DNA of 64,000 nucleotides from JABDGM01 sp963738665 (GCA_963738665.1 CAVTXL010000003.1:1116001-1180000); one strand, 5' to 3'. Numbered from the stretch's first letter, positions 1 to 9,209 are shown. Numbers and translations are program-made. The notes: generated by a model not told the origin, from the letters alone.

Positions 1-657
1 CGCTGGTTCCCGTGGTACCGCTGGTTCCCGTCGTGCCAGCCGTTCCCGTTGTACCCGTTGTGCCGGTCGTTCCGGTCGTGCCCGAACCGACCGTGGTTCC
101 TCGGCCTGTGGCCGTCGTCGACGTGCCCATACCGGTCCGGCCGGTACTCGTGCCGACGCCCGCGCTGCCGGCGCCGGTCTCGCTATTGAGCCGAATACCT
201 GTATTCACCCCTGTGCGATTAATGCTCTGCAGCTGTTGCTGGTAGCGTCCAAACGCGCTGCGGTAATTGCTGTTCAGCCGGTTAAGCTGGTTCTGATTCA
301 GCCCCAACTGCGATTGCACTTGAGGATTCGCGAACCAGGGATTCTGCCCAAAGAGCTGGAATGGGTTGGTCTGCGCCAGCGTTCCCCGCGAGGTTTCGCT
401 GGGCCTGCGCCGCCCATTTGTCCGGCCGTGCCGCTCCGACCGGCGCCGATCTGTCCCGCCGTGCCTGGCTGGCCCGATCCCATTTGGCCCATCGTGCCCG
501 TTTGACCTCCACCCATTTGGCCGGCCGTTCCTGTCTGGCCGCCGGCCGCCGCGCCTGCTGCGGTCTGTGCCGGCAAAGCCGACGGCGTCACCGCCGCGAA
601 TGCGCCGAGCCCAACCGTCGTCACCGCTGCGACCGCAAGCTTGAAGATGCGTTTCAT
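1..657 (-). CDS. secreted Gly-rich repeat protein, 3' end outside window, frameshifted
   Basis: The start at 657 gives a signal peptide (MKRIFKLAVAAVTTVG, then a hydrophobic stretch to about residue 29). Residues 40-84 are four imperfect 11-residue repeats of the form GQTGTAGQMGG. The frame breaks at the C run 384-387; removing one base restores a domain containing FQLFGQNPWF and a Gln/Asn-rich helix. The part reaching the window edge is a run of Gly-Thr-Thr triplets, a Gly-X-Y pattern. A paralogue lies at 1963-2715 with the matching sequence FQLYGANPWF. The protein is probably exported; function unknown. The stop codon is outside the window. Confidence 0.55.
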
Positions 658-968
658 AGTTCTGTTCCCTAAAGAGAAGGTTCGTATTTGATGCGCGAAG
701 TTTGCGCTCGTTGACGAGTCGCATGACGCCCATCCACGAATGCACTTACCGTGCCGGGAGCCTAAACACGGCCTGACCCGTGCCCAAAACGCTGCGAGAA
801 CAATTCGGAGTGACCGCGTCGGGACAAGTTGTCACGGCTCGTCGAGCAGTTTCCGCGCCACCTGATCTGCCGGCAGCCACGTTGCGTATCACGCCAAAGA
901 TGAGCCGGTAAGGGCCCCATAAAAATTAGCCGGCCGCCGATTCAGCCGAAAGCGTGGTTCGCAGCGTG

Positions 969-1184
969 TCAAAACGGATTTGCGACGATCGGCTTGTCGC
1001 GGTTCAGACGTTTCTCGATGTCAAGCGCTTTGTCGTCACGATAACGATCGACATTCCAAACATCTGGTTTCCAGAGGCCACAGCCGCTGCACGCGATTGC
1101 CGCCGCGATGAAACCCGACACCAGCGCTTGGCGGCGTCTGCCGAGGCGGCCGGGGCGTCGATTGAGATAGGAGCGGTCGACCAT
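969..1184 (-). CDS. small putative lipoprotein
   Basis: A 71-residue reading frame starting MVDRSYLNRR has an Arg-rich n-region, a short hydrophobic core and a lipobox-like end (FIAAAIACSGC), followed by a charged hydrophilic tail ending KPIVANPF. This layout fits a small lipoprotein anchored by the Cys at about residue 33. It lies between the two paralogous Gly-rich secreted proteins on the same strand, so it may belong to the same envelope cluster. A longer upstream start at 1247 is possible but gives an atypically long n-region. The opposite strand is also open here, so the call is tentative. Confidence 0.4.
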   Translation of the reverse strand: MVDRSYLNRRPGRLGRRRQALVSGFIAAAIACSGCGLWKPDVWNVDRYRDDKALDIEKRLNRDKPIVANPF

Positions 1185-1510
1185 CGAATCCAGACCTATG
1201 AGCAGGAACTTTCTCGCGTTGCTGCTTTGCTTGTGATAACGCACCACCAGCAGGCAGTGCGGGCGTACTATCGCAGCAGAAGATCACCCCGGCAAGAGTG
1301 AGTTGCGGGTTGCTCAGGGCGGCTGACTCCTCCGGGCCCCAGCATCACCCGAGCGGCGAGGCTGGCTTCGGGGGAAGGCCGCTTTCACGACCGGGCCGCT
1401 GCCACCGACGCCAGCGGCGGTTGGGGGGCCGCGTCGCGACGATGGGCGACTTTCAGCCGCTCATCTGCGAGGGACGATTGTCGGGCTGAATCGTCCCAGC
1501 CGCTGGCGAA

Positions 1511-1966
1511 TCAACCATTGGTAGCGGAGTTAGGCCCAAAGCCCGAGTTCGGGAAATAATCGTACCAGTTGAACTCGTAGGGCGATCCATACAACGCGCT
1601 CCACGTCCGCAACTGCGCCGCGGTCAACACGTTTCGCACATTCTGGCTGAACTGATCGCGTAGCGCTTCAAACTGGCGGACGGCCTGTTCATGCTGGCTG
1701 GCCGGCATCTCCGCGATCTGCTGCATGCCGCTGTACCACCGCTGCCGATAGCGGTTCAATTGTTGAAGCTGCTGGTCGCTCAGGCTCAGCCTTTGCTGGA
1801 TCTCAGGATTTCTGAAGGCATCATAGACCTGATACTGCAGATTCAACTGGTTAAAGCGAGCCAGCTGCTGAGGATCGCTAATGATGCCGTTGGCAATTTG
1901 GCCGTAATTGGCCATAAACCGCCGCCGTGCGAGCGCCAAGCGCTGCCGCCGCTGCGCTGCGTTCAA
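1511..1966 (-). CDS. helical Gln-rich protein, probably C-terminal part of the preceding gene
   Basis: The 151-residue product is rich in Gln, Arg and Leu with predicted amphipathic helices (LSLSDQQLQQLNRYRQRW). It resembles Spy/LTXXQ-type periplasmic helical proteins in style but has no diagnostic motif that I can confirm. It begins with TTG overlapping the TGA of the upstream frame (TTGA). That is either translational coupling or, more likely given how many frameshifts this window has, a one-base error splitting a single protein that starts at 2715. The product ends FGPNSATNG. Confidence 0.5.
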   Translation of the reverse strand: MNAAQRRQRLALARRRFMANYGQIANGIISDPQQLARFNQLNLQYQVYDAFRNPEIQQRLSLSDQQLQQLNRYRQRWYSGMQQIAEMPASQHEQAVRQFEALRDQFSQNVRNVLTAAQLRTWSALYGSPYEFNWYDYFPNSGFGPNSATNG

Positions 1967-2715
1967 GTTGCCGGTCCCGGCGCACCTCTGGCGACCGTTC
2001 CTGCTCCCAGAGTCGAGCCCGTCGCCGTATTCACGTTACCTGTCGCCAGCCCGCTTTGGGTGCGTGTTCCAATCGTCGAGCCGGGCGTCCCCGCCACTGA
2101 ATTTCTTGCGTTGTTGGCGAGGCCGATACCGTTTCCGCCCATCGCGGTGCCGATGCTCCCGGCCGCGCTGGCGCCTGCCGCGATGCTGAGGCCGCCTGCC
2201 GCGGTGCCCGCCGCCGTAGTGGCGCTGTTATTAAATGGCGCTATCTCCTGGGCGTAACGGTTATAGACCGTTTGATAGTTGATGGTTAGCCGCGCGAGTT
2301 GAGCGCGGTTCAGCCCCAGCTGCTGCTGGATGCCAGCGCCTGAAAACCACGGATTCGCTCCGTAGAGTTGAAAGCGGTTGGCCGTGTTGGGGTAGGTGCC
2401 GAGGGCTGCCGTGCGGGGAACTCCGCCCGCTCCAACAGCCGGTAACCTGCTCGCCACCCCGGTCTGGGCGGCGCCTGAGTGGCCTGCAGCGCCGCTGATT
2501 CCCCTCATCTTGCCCGCGGTCCCCGGGACGCCAGGCCCCATTTGGCCCGAAGTGCCGGAGGCCGTGCCTCCCAACTGGCCGCCGGTGCCGGTGGCACCTT
2601 CGCCGACGGCGGCTCCGCCGCCGGTTGTCTGGGCCGTCGTCGGAGCATATAAAACTAACGCGGCCGCTGAGGCGATAGCGCCCGTAATCAGAAGTTGAAT
2701 TGCACTTCTCATCAT
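1963..2715 (-). CDS. secreted Gly-rich protein, paralogue of the gene at the window edge
   Basis: The start at ATGATG (2715/2712) follows GGGAGA six bases upstream. Residues 1-30 form a signal peptide (MMRSAIQLLITGAIASAAAL). A Gly/Thr/Gln repeat region follows, then a conserved block (FQLYGANPWF plus QQQLGLNRAQLARL) shared with the gene at 1-657, then an Ala/Gly/Thr-rich tail. Expected to be periplasmic or surface-exposed. The frame ends at 1963, where another open frame begins with a 4-base overlap, so the true protein may continue to 1511. A start at 2751 is possible but would place 12 residues before the signal peptide. Confidence 0.6.
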   Translation of the reverse strand: MMRSAIQLLITGAIASAAALVLYAPTTAQTTGGGAAVGEGATGTGGQLGGTASGTSGQMGPGVPGTAGKMRGISGAAGHSGAAQTGVASRLPAVGAGGVPRTAALGTYPNTANRFQLYGANPWFSGAGIQQQLGLNRAQLARLTINYQTVYNRYAQEIAPFNNSATTAAGTAAGGLSIAAGASAAGSIGTAMGGNGIGLANNARNSVAGTPGSTIGTRTQSGLATGNVNTATGSTLGAGTVARGAPGPAT

Positions 2716-3042
2716 AGGTTCTCCCAGTTGCCGGTATGCCGACAATCGCAAGCGTCGATCCCATACTCGTCATTCTCAACGGCGAAGAGCTGTGCATGTG
2801 GTGCGCCTGCGCCGCGTAAATCACCCCGCTGACGACAGATTTTCGCGTGGCAAACCGACGAATAGCGCCGGGCGAACAGCGCCTTCCCGGAATTCATACT
2901 CCGTCCCGTCGGGCCTTCGCACCGCCTCAGCAAACTGTGGGGTTATGTGCGCGGTTTGCCGTTGGTTGCAGGACGTCGGCGCATCAGCCTACGATAGAGG
3001 GGGTAGATGAGATCATGGCTGGTGTATGGGGAAGCTCTGCTG

Positions 3043-3732
3043 ATGCTCGACATCCTGGTCATTGCGCCCCATCCGGACGATGCCGAGCTCGGCATGGGCG
3101 GCGCCATTTTGAAGTTCATCAAGGAAGGCCGTCGGGTGGGCGTGCTCGACCTGACCGACGGCGAGCCGACGCCCCACGGCTCCGTCGAAATTCGACAGCG
3201 TGAAACGGCCGCAGCGACGAAGGTGCTCGGCCTCGAGTGGCGCGAAAACCTCGGCCTGCCCAATCGCTCGCTGGAGGCCACGATCGAGAACCGCGCCAAG
3301 CTGGCCGCCGTCATCCGCCGCGAGCGGCCGCGGTGGCTGTTCGCCCCCTATTGGGTCGACGCCCATCCCGATCACGTGGCCGCGACCGAGCTCGTCGAGG
3401 CGGCCCGCTTTTGGGCCAAGCTGGTAAAGACCGATCTGCCGGGCGGGCCCCATCATCCCGAGCGGATCTACAATTACTATTGCGTCCACCTGAAGCACGC
3501 GGCCCAGCCGGCCTTCGTGCTCGACATTAGCGACGAGTGGGAAACGAAGCTGGCCGCGATCCGCTCGTACGAAAGCCAATTCATCACCGGCCGCCCGACT
3601 GATCCGCCCACGTTCCTCGACGGCCTCCGCGACGAAGCGGCCTTCTGGGGCAAAGTAATCGGCCGCCGCTATGGCGAGCCGTTCCACTGCCGGGAGCCGA
3701 TTGGAATCGTGTCACTGGCTCAATTGATCTAG
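3043..3732 (+). CDS. bshB1: PIG-L/LmbE family deacetylase, BshB1-like
   Basis: The product begins MLDILVIAPHPDD. The HPDD motif at about residues 10-13 and a later HPDH motif are the zinc ligands of the LmbE/PIG-L N-acetylglucosaminyl deacetylase fold, and MGG follows in the expected place. About 229 residues is the usual BshB1 length. BshB1 deacetylates GlcNAc-malate in bacillithiol synthesis; planctomycetes commonly encode it, but no other bsh gene is in this window, so the substrate is inferred. An in-frame ATG at 3007 after a GGGGG stretch would add 12 residues; the internal start is preferred because family members begin directly at the LDIL strand. Confidence 0.8.
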   Translation: MLDILVIAPHPDDAELGMGGAILKFIKEGRRVGVLDLTDGEPTPHGSVEIRQRETAAATKVLGLEWRENLGLPNRSLEATIENRAKLAAVIRRERPRWLFAPYWVDAHPDHVAATELVEAARFWAKLVKTDLPGGPHHPERIYNYYCVHLKHAAQPAFVLDISDEWETKLAAIRSYESQFITGRPTDPPTFLDGLRDEAAFWGKVIGRRYGEPFHCREPIGIVSLAQLI

Positions 3733-3744
3733 ATTTGGCGCACA

Positions 3745-4065
3745 ATGAGTGACTTGAATATTGACCCGCGGAAGCCAGCGATAGCTCGCCGGCGGCGCCA
3801 GGCCGTACAGTTCTCGCTCGCAGGGTTGCTGCTATTGACTACGATTGTAGCAGTTGGATTGGCGTTGTTTAGACGCCATCCAGCGCTCTCAATCGGCGTG
3901 ATTTCCACGATCGGCGCCGCAATTGCCTTGTTGCTCGCCGATGGCTTTGCCGCTACGGCAACGAAGCGAAATTGGCGGATGTTGCGAACCCTACTCTGGA
4001 GTTTCGCCGTGGCGATTCCAATTGCGTTCGCGATATTTGCGCTCATCTTGGCGACTACAAACTGA
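3745..4065 (+). CDS. small membrane protein with FSL motif
   Basis: A 106-residue protein with a basic N-terminus (KPAIARRRRQ) followed by QFSLAGLLLLTTIVAVGLAL. This resembles the FSL-type N-terminal membrane motif that recurs in planctomycete hypothetical proteins. Two further hydrophobic segments follow (about residues 46-65 and 84-104), so three transmembrane helices are likely. It lies 12 bases after bshB1 on the same strand and just before a second protein of the same type, suggesting a short co-transcribed run. Function unknown. Confidence 0.6.
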   Translation: MSDLNIDPRKPAIARRRRQAVQFSLAGLLLLTTIVAVGLALFRRHPALSIGVISTIGAAIALLLADGFAATATKRNWRMLRTLLWSFAVAIPIAFAIFALILATTN

Positions 4066-4120
4066 TGCGCACACAAAATGGCAGGCAGCGCAGGGTGATT
4101 GACAAGAGAGGAATCAAAAC

Positions 4121-4390
4121 GTGCCGCCGAATCAAGCACTTCGATTCTCGCTACGGGATGTGTTCTTCGCCGTCACGGTGTTTGCGATACTCTTTGCAAT
4201 GGCCGTCAATTATCCGGTTGTCACGATTGTTGGACTGTTCGCCGTTTCCCCTTTCCTCTTCGCCGTCTGCATGGCAATCATCGCGAATTGCTCACCAAGG
4301 CTGTCTCGCACCATCATGGTGCTGCTCGCAGCGGGACTCATCATCGGTCTGCTGCTGTCGGCAACGCTCATATCCATCGGTGAAATGTAA
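4121..4390 (+). CDS. small membrane protein with FSL motif
   Basis: An 89-residue protein starting at GTG with a good ribosome site (GAGAGGA, eight bases upstream). The N-terminus (RFSLRDVFFAVTVFAI) is the same planctomycete membrane motif as in the preceding gene. Hydrophobic segments at about residues 13-30, 34-53 and 65-84 indicate three transmembrane helices. No catalytic motif is visible. The shared motif and adjacent position suggest the two genes are related paralogues. Confidence 0.6.
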   Translation: MPPNQALRFSLRDVFFAVTVFAILFAMAVNYPVVTIVGLFAVSPFLFAVCMAIIANCSPRLSRTIMVLLAAGLIIGLLLSATLISIGEM

Positions 4391-4635
4391 CGTCGACACG
4401 ACCATAAAGTGCATGCGGACAGTGATTGCGACTCGCGCGCACAGAAGTTTTCTTCAAGCCCACTCCGCCATGCGTCGATAACCCGTATCGCGCACGTGTC
4501 TATTCGTGCGCTCGTTCTGCTAGCAGGGGGGCTGGAAACGCGGGCGACCTTTCGCCGATGTTTCGCAGCCTCGTATCTTGGAAGCCGACCCAATATGGGT
4601 CCGCAATCTACATAGCCCGGCCGTCCCGGCCGGGT

Positions 4636-5747
4636 ATGCGGTCGGTGCTGCTCTTGCTGGTGGTCGCTTGCACTGGCTGCAGCATGATCCTGCCCGACGT
4701 CAGCCACCAGCCGGTGATCCACAATCCATTCCCGCAGCTCAGCCGCGTGGCCGTCGCGCCGTTCTTCAACCTGAGCGACGAGAAGACGGTCGACGGACGC
4801 AAGTTCGCACTCGCCTACTATGCAGAGCTGCAAGCGGTGCCCGGCTTCGAAGTGGTGCCGCTGGGCATTGTCGAGGAAGCGATCGTCGCCAATCGGATCA
4901 ATTTGGCTGATGCTGGAGCGGCCCGCCGCTTGGCGCAAGTGCTGAACGTGGATGCCGTCGTCGTCGGCGCAGTGACCGATTACCAGCCCTACTATCCGCC
5001 GCGCTGCGGCCTGCGCGTGGAATGGTACGCCGCGAATCCGGGCTTTCACGAAATTCCGCCCGGCTACGGTTTGCCTTGGGGCACGCCGCAGGAAGAATTC
5101 ATCCCCGCGCCGCTGGTGTTCGAGGCCGAAATGGCGCTCGCCAAGGCTCAACTAGCCACGCAAACTCCCGCCTGCACGCCGGCTCAAGCCGGCTTGCGCC
5201 TGAAATGCGACCGGAAAACACACCAGCCGACTCCGCGCCGCCGGCAGAGAAGCCAGACGACCCGTCGCCAACCTCCGGCGACAAAGCATCGAGCGTTGCC
5301 TTCGTTCAAGAGAGCGCAGCGGAGCCACTGCCGCCGGGCGATAGCGGCCCGCAAAGCTTGGCGTCGCCGTTGCAATCGGTGCCAGCCCACCTCGCAGCTA
5401 CGACCGGCGCGACCGCTCTTTACGGCGGACTGCCGCCCGAATGGCCGGACGAACGCGGCTTCATTCCGCCGCCGCCAAGCCCCACGCGGCCGCCGTGCGT
5501 CGTCAATAGTGGTCCGGTTATGACGCACACGCGGATTTATCAAGGCAACGATAGCGAATTTACCGAAGCGCTGGCCAGCTACTACCACTTCCGCGACGAG
5601 GCGCGGTTCGGCGGCTGGCAGAACTACCTGCAGCGCAGCGACGACTTCATCCGCTTCTGCTGTCACATGCACATCAGTGAGATGCTCTCAGCACGCGGAG
5701 GCGCCGGTGAAACGCGAGTAGTGTGGCGCTGGTCAGACTGCCGATAA
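4636..5747 (+). CDS. outer-membrane-type lipoprotein, frameshifted once
   Basis: The start MRSVLLLLVVACTGC gives a short signal peptide with a lipobox at Cys15. The following domain (LSRVAVAPFFNLSDEKTVDG and VVVGAVTDYQPYYPP) resembles the CsgG/TolB-N-like fold of planctomycete lipoproteins. The frame is lost near 5195-5200, where one C appears missing in CGCCTG. It resumes as a Pro-rich linker and a conserved end (FIRFCCHMHISEML, then GETRVVWRWS). The C-terminal block is intact to the stop. Likely an envelope lipoprotein; partner and role unknown. Confidence 0.65.
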
Positions 5748-5907
5748 GCACCCTTAGAGAGGCCCGTATTTCGCGTCGGAGAACGGATACCTTCGCCAGC
5801 GGCGCACGCGAATAAACCGAGCCCCTCGCCGAGTTTCCCCCTGCTGCAGCCAACACGCCGCGGCAAACCGGCCGTCCCCCCGCGCTGCCCGATGGAGACC
5901 CGCAAGC

Positions 5908-6147
5908 GTGAACGACGACATTAATGTACTCGCCCTAATCAAGGGCAAGGAACGATACATCTTCTTGTACGACGATTCGCAGCGGGCCGAAGCACTCCGC
6001 ATGCTCGGCCGCCATGCGTCGAACCCCGATCTCAGCTTCAGTTGGTACGACGCCGCCGTCCTCAGCCAACGTATCCGCCAGGAAGAACGGCAACAACGGT
6101 CCCGCCTGCGGCTGCCGCAAGTGACCGACAGCGAAGAGCTGTTTTAG
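5908..6147 (+). CDS. conserved small protein of unknown function
   Basis: A 79-residue soluble protein (MNDDINVLALIKGKERYIF) with mixed alpha/beta composition and no membrane segment. It has the look of a conserved planctomycete hypothetical protein, with the recognisable stretch SFSWYDAAVLSQRIRQEE. It lies about 100 bases upstream of the XerC-type recombinase on the same strand, the gap being filled by a palindromic repeat. Function unknown. Confidence 0.65.
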   Translation: MNDDINVLALIKGKERYIFLYDDSQRAEALRMLGRHASNPDLSFSWYDAAVLSQRIRQEERQQRSRLRLPQVTDSEELF

Positions 6148-6153
6148 TGCAAG

Positions 6154-6240
6154 TCAAGAGCTAAGAGTCGAGAGTCAAGAGCCAGAAGAGTTCGTCTGGC
6201 CCTCGACCGTCGACCCTCGACTCTCGACTCTCGACTCTTT
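6154..6240. repeat. heptamer-type palindromic intergenic repeat
   Basis: The left side has runs like AAGAGTCGAGAGTC and the right side has several copies of the unit TCGACTC. The two sides are approximate reverse complements, so the whole forms a long imperfect hairpin between the small protein gene and xerC. Similar simple repeats occur between genes in planctomycete genomes. It could act as a terminator or simply be a dispersed repeat. Confidence 0.5.
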
Positions 6241-6244
6241 CGCC

Positions 6245-7151
6245 ATGCAACGCGAGCTTGCCCAGTTCTTGCAGTACTTGCGCGTCGAGCGCGGCGCTTC
6301 GCCGCATACGATCAAGAGCTACCGCGAGGACCTCGCCGCCCTCGCCGAGTACCTGGCCGACGCCGATGGCCGCACGCCTGCGCCCGGCAGCATCACCACG
6401 GCTGAGCTGCGCGGCTTTGTCTCGGCACTGCACGAGGCCGGCTACGCCAAGTCGTCGATCGCCCGCCGGCTGGCTTCGGTCCGCAGCTTCCTGCGGTTCG
6501 GTCAGCGCGAAGGCTGGGCGAAGGCGAACCCAGCCAAGGCGCTTCGCAATCCGCGCAAGAGCCACAAGCTGCCCCATTACTTGTCAACCGACGAAGTCGG
6601 CAAGCTGCTCGCCGCGCCGCACGGCGCAGCGGCGATGGCGATTCGTGATCGGGCGATCTTAGAAACGCTCTATTCGGCCGGTTTGCGGGTGAGCGAACTG
6701 GTCGGCCTGGTCGACGGCGACCTCGATTTCGCGGCCGGAATCGTTCGCGTCCGCGGCAAGGGAAAGCGCGAACGGATTGTCGCCGATCGGCTCTTATGCG
6801 GCCAAGGCGCTCAAGCGGTGGCTCGCCGCCCGAAAATTGTCGCCGCGCGAAAAACAGGGCCGCGAAGCGCCGGTGTTCACTAATAAGTTTGGCACGCGGC
6901 TGACGACGCGCAGCGTCGCCCGCATGTTGGAAAAGTATCTGAAGATCACCGGCCTCGACGAGCGGACATCGCCCCATACACTGCGTCACAGCTTTGCGAC
7001 GCACCTCTTAGATCGCGGGGCCGACATCCGCAGCGTGCAGGAGCTGCTCGGACACAAAAGCCTCGTCACGACGCAGATCTACACGCACGTCAGCACGGCC
7101 AATCTGCGGGCCGCGTATGAGAAGCGCATCCGCGGGCGCGATGATTGCTAG
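6245..7151 (+). CDS. xerC: tyrosine recombinase, XerC-type, frameshifted once
   Basis: The N-terminal SAM-like core-binding domain (residues 1-90) starts MQRELAQFLQYLRVERGASP. The catalytic domain shows Arg in SAGLRVSELVGL, HTLRHSFATHLL (His-x-x-Arg) and the nucleophile Tyr in TTQIYTHV. Spacing after the catalytic Arg and the sequence SVQELLGH favour XerC over XerD. The frame breaks near 6779-6784: the first frame reads GKGKRERIV and the second resumes at PIGSYAAKAL, consistent with one extra base. Total length (about 302 residues) is normal. Xer recombinases resolve chromosome dimers at dif; no dif site was identified here. Confidence 0.8.
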
Positions 7152-7231
7152 GCTATCTCGACCCAACTTCCGGATTGATAAATAGCAAGGGCGCATGATA
7201 CTGGCGGGAAGTGCAGTTGGCACAACGTTTG

Positions 7232-7606
7232 TCAAGGAATATCGCGACGGGCTTTAACGGTCGCAATGCCCCAAAGAATGAACGCAAAGCCGATTGCCGT
7301 AATTAACTGAGGCACTTGAATGAGCGAGTACCATCTCCAAATAAAATCTGCCGTAAAAGACAGCGACGAGAGGGGCGAGTGCGAGACGAGCCAAGCGTTG
7401 TACAGATTACTTACCAATCCGGCGACTAACATGATGGCGAAGCCGGCACCGATGCGATAATAGAATGCCGGGAACTCGCGTCGCCTAATGATGCAATAGG
7501 TCAGGCCACCCAAAATACAAACGTATGTTGTTGCTGTCCCTGGTAGCCCAAAGAATACGTTGATTATCGGACTGCCGTTTACCACCCGGCCAAGGGGACC
7601 AAACAT
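7232..7606 (-). CDS. small polytopic membrane protein
   Basis: A 124-residue product with hydrophobic segments at about residues 14-38, 50-70 and 92-116 and a basic loop (IIRRREFPAFYYR) between the first two. No motif ties it to a named family. It lies between xerC and the insertion sequence, transcribed opposite to both, and its start is 25 bases from the left inverted repeat of the element, so its promoter may have been displaced by the insertion. Confidence 0.5.
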   Translation of the reverse strand: MFGPLGRVVNGSPIINVFFGLPGTATTYVCILGGLTYCIIRRREFPAFYYRIGAGFAIMLVAGLVSNLYNAWLVSHSPLSSLSFTADFIWRWYSLIQVPQLITAIGFAFILWGIATVKARRDIP

Positions 7607-7755
7607 CTTCGCATAAGTAAAAAAGGGTCTTCAGAGGAATTAGTGGGTGAATAGCGGCGTAAGGCGGTTAGAGGGGCGACGTCGAGGCCCCTCAGGAATC
7701 TGAACAACAAAGCCTGGTTTGGCCAGTGCGAGGCAACGTCTATTGACGGGTCTAC

Positions 7756-7835
7756 GGCTTCGTCGTCCTTTCATCCGTCGGGGCCATGTGCTGTGCCCGG
7801 GGGTGAGCCCCGACGGATGAAAGGACGACGAAGCC
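7756..7835. repeat. perfect 29-bp inverted repeat inside the insertion sequence
   Basis: Arms 7756-7784 and 7807-7835 are exact reverse complements (core GTCCTTTCATCCGTCGGGG on the left) around a 22-base loop. It lies between the left end of the insertion sequence and the transposase. Such a hairpin could stop transcription entering from outside, or it may be an older palindromic repeat captured by the element. Confidence 0.85.
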
Positions 7836-7869
7836 TGACGAACCTGCCCAGAAAGGGAAGTTTTTGCAA

Positions 7870-7980
7870 CGATTGAGGAAGAAGTAGAAGTGCATCCTGC
7901 GTGATCTTCGGTTATGGATGGTTTATCACAACTGTCCAGCCAAAGGCACGCAGGATGCACTTGAAAACTATCCTCAATCG
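7870..7980 (+). promoter_or_regulatory. stem-loop enclosing the transposase start codon
   Basis: AAGTGCATCCTGCGTG (7888-7903) is exactly complementary to 7947-7962, which contains the transposase ATG at 7955 and the GCAGG just before it. Outer arms CGATTGAGGA (from 7870) and TCCTCAATCG (to 7980) extend the pairing. In a transcript entering from upstream, the ribosome site and start codon would be sequestered, a protection known from IS10/IS50-type elements. The regulatory role is inferred. Confidence 0.5.
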
Positions 7981-9209
7981 CGTCACCAATTACAAGTCGT
8001 TTGTGTTTGGAAAGATTACCTGGCAGGAGGATGCATTGACGCCGGCGGTTGACGTCGAGGTCCAACCTCGATCCAACGGGCGACCTGTTTGCTCGGGCTG
8101 CGGAAAACGACGCCCCGGATACGATACCATGCCGACACCGCGGCGGTTTGACTTCATTCCGCTGTGGGGCATAGCCGTCGTGTTCGTGTACTCGATGCGG
8201 CGGGTCGATTGCCCCGCCTGTGGAGTGAAGGTGGAGCGAGTTCCATGGGCCGAGGGGAAGAGCACGATGACGGTCGAATACGCGTGGTACTTGGCCAAGT
8301 GGGCGCGGCGGATGTCGTGGAAGGAAGTGTCCGAAGCGCTGCGTGTGAGCTGGGATCGCGTGTTTGCGGCGGTAAAACAAGCAGTGAACTGGGGTTTGGC
8401 GCGTGGGATCTGGAATCCGTTGCTTCGATCGGCGTGGATGAAGTTCAGTGGCATCGGGGGCACAACTACCAAACGGTGGTGTATCAGATCGATGAAGACC
8501 AGAAACGGCTGCTGTGGATCGGCCCCGACCGAAAGGCAAAGACCTTGCTGCGGTTCTTCCGCTTTCTGGGCCAGGAGCGGACGGCACGGCTCGAGTTTAT
8601 CTGCAGTGACATGTGGAAAGCGTACCTGAAGGTGATTGCCAAGAAGGCCTCCCACGCCGTACACATATTGGACCGGTTTCATGTCATGCAGCGGATGAAC
8701 AAGGCCCTCGATGAAGTCCGAGCGGCCGAAGTCAAAGAGTTGAAACGAGATGGTTACGAACCTCACTTGCAAGGTGCCCGTTGGCTGCTCTTAAAGGCCC
8801 CGAAAACCTCACCGAGAAGCAAACGATCAAACTTAACGAACTCCTGCAATACAACCTGAAGAGCGTTCGCAGTCATTTGATGAAGGAAGACTTTCAGCGA
8901 TTCTGGGAATATTGGAGCCCCGGCTGGGCGGGCCGTTTCTTGGACCAATGGTGCACGCGCGCGATGCGCAGCAAGATCGAACCCATGAAGAAGGTGGCTC
9001 GCACACTGCGGGAACGACGGGAACTGATTCTGAATTGGTTTCGGGCCGAAGGACGCATATCTGCCGGAATCGTCGAGGGATTTAACAACAAACTCAAACT
9101 GATCACCAGAAAATCGTACGGCTTTCGGACCCAAGAAGCCTATGAAATCGCCTTGTATCATAATCTCGCCGCATTACCTGAAAGAGAATTCACCCACGAA
9201 TTCCTCTGA
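7955..9209 (+). CDS. ISL3 family transposase, frameshifted twice
   Basis: The start MHLKTILNRVTNYKSF is followed by a zinc-ribbon region (CSGCGKRR and CPACGVK), a helix-turn-helix-like stretch (SWKEVSEALRVSWDRV) and a DDE transposase domain: ASIGVDEVQWHRG (first Asp), HILDRFHVMQRMNKAL (second Asp) and EGFNNKLKLITRKSYG (Glu). This order is the ISL3 layout. Frames break near 8402-8405 and 8796-8799, each explained by one missing base. Whether these are real inactivating mutations or sequencing errors cannot be decided here; neighbouring genes carry the same type of break. Confidence 0.75.

Larger units (their letters stand above)
7631..9209 (+). mobile_element. ISL3-like insertion sequence
   Basis: Terminal inverted repeats of 22 bases lie at 7631-7652 and 9188-9209 and match at 21 of 22 positions (left end TCAGAGGAATTAGTGGGTGA). 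The right repeat overlaps the last codons and stop of the transposase. No clear target duplication is visible in the eight flanking bases. The left 300 bases hold two strong hairpins and no transposase sequence. The element is about 1.58 kb, within the ISL3 range, and carries one transposase gene. Confidence 0.75.

Noticed and set aside
1..120. Short periodic repeats at the window start as a CRISPR array
   Set aside because: The period is 9-18 bases within an open frame encoding Gly-Thr-Thr triplets; there are no unique spacers.
1298..1489. Small plus-strand frame MSCGLLRAAD
   Set aside because: No ribosome site, Gly/Arg/Ser-rich content and no neighbour logic.
7640..8587. Minus-strand open frame of 315 codons across the insertion sequence
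   Set aside because: It runs through the left inverted repeat and opposite the transposase motifs; the product has no family features.
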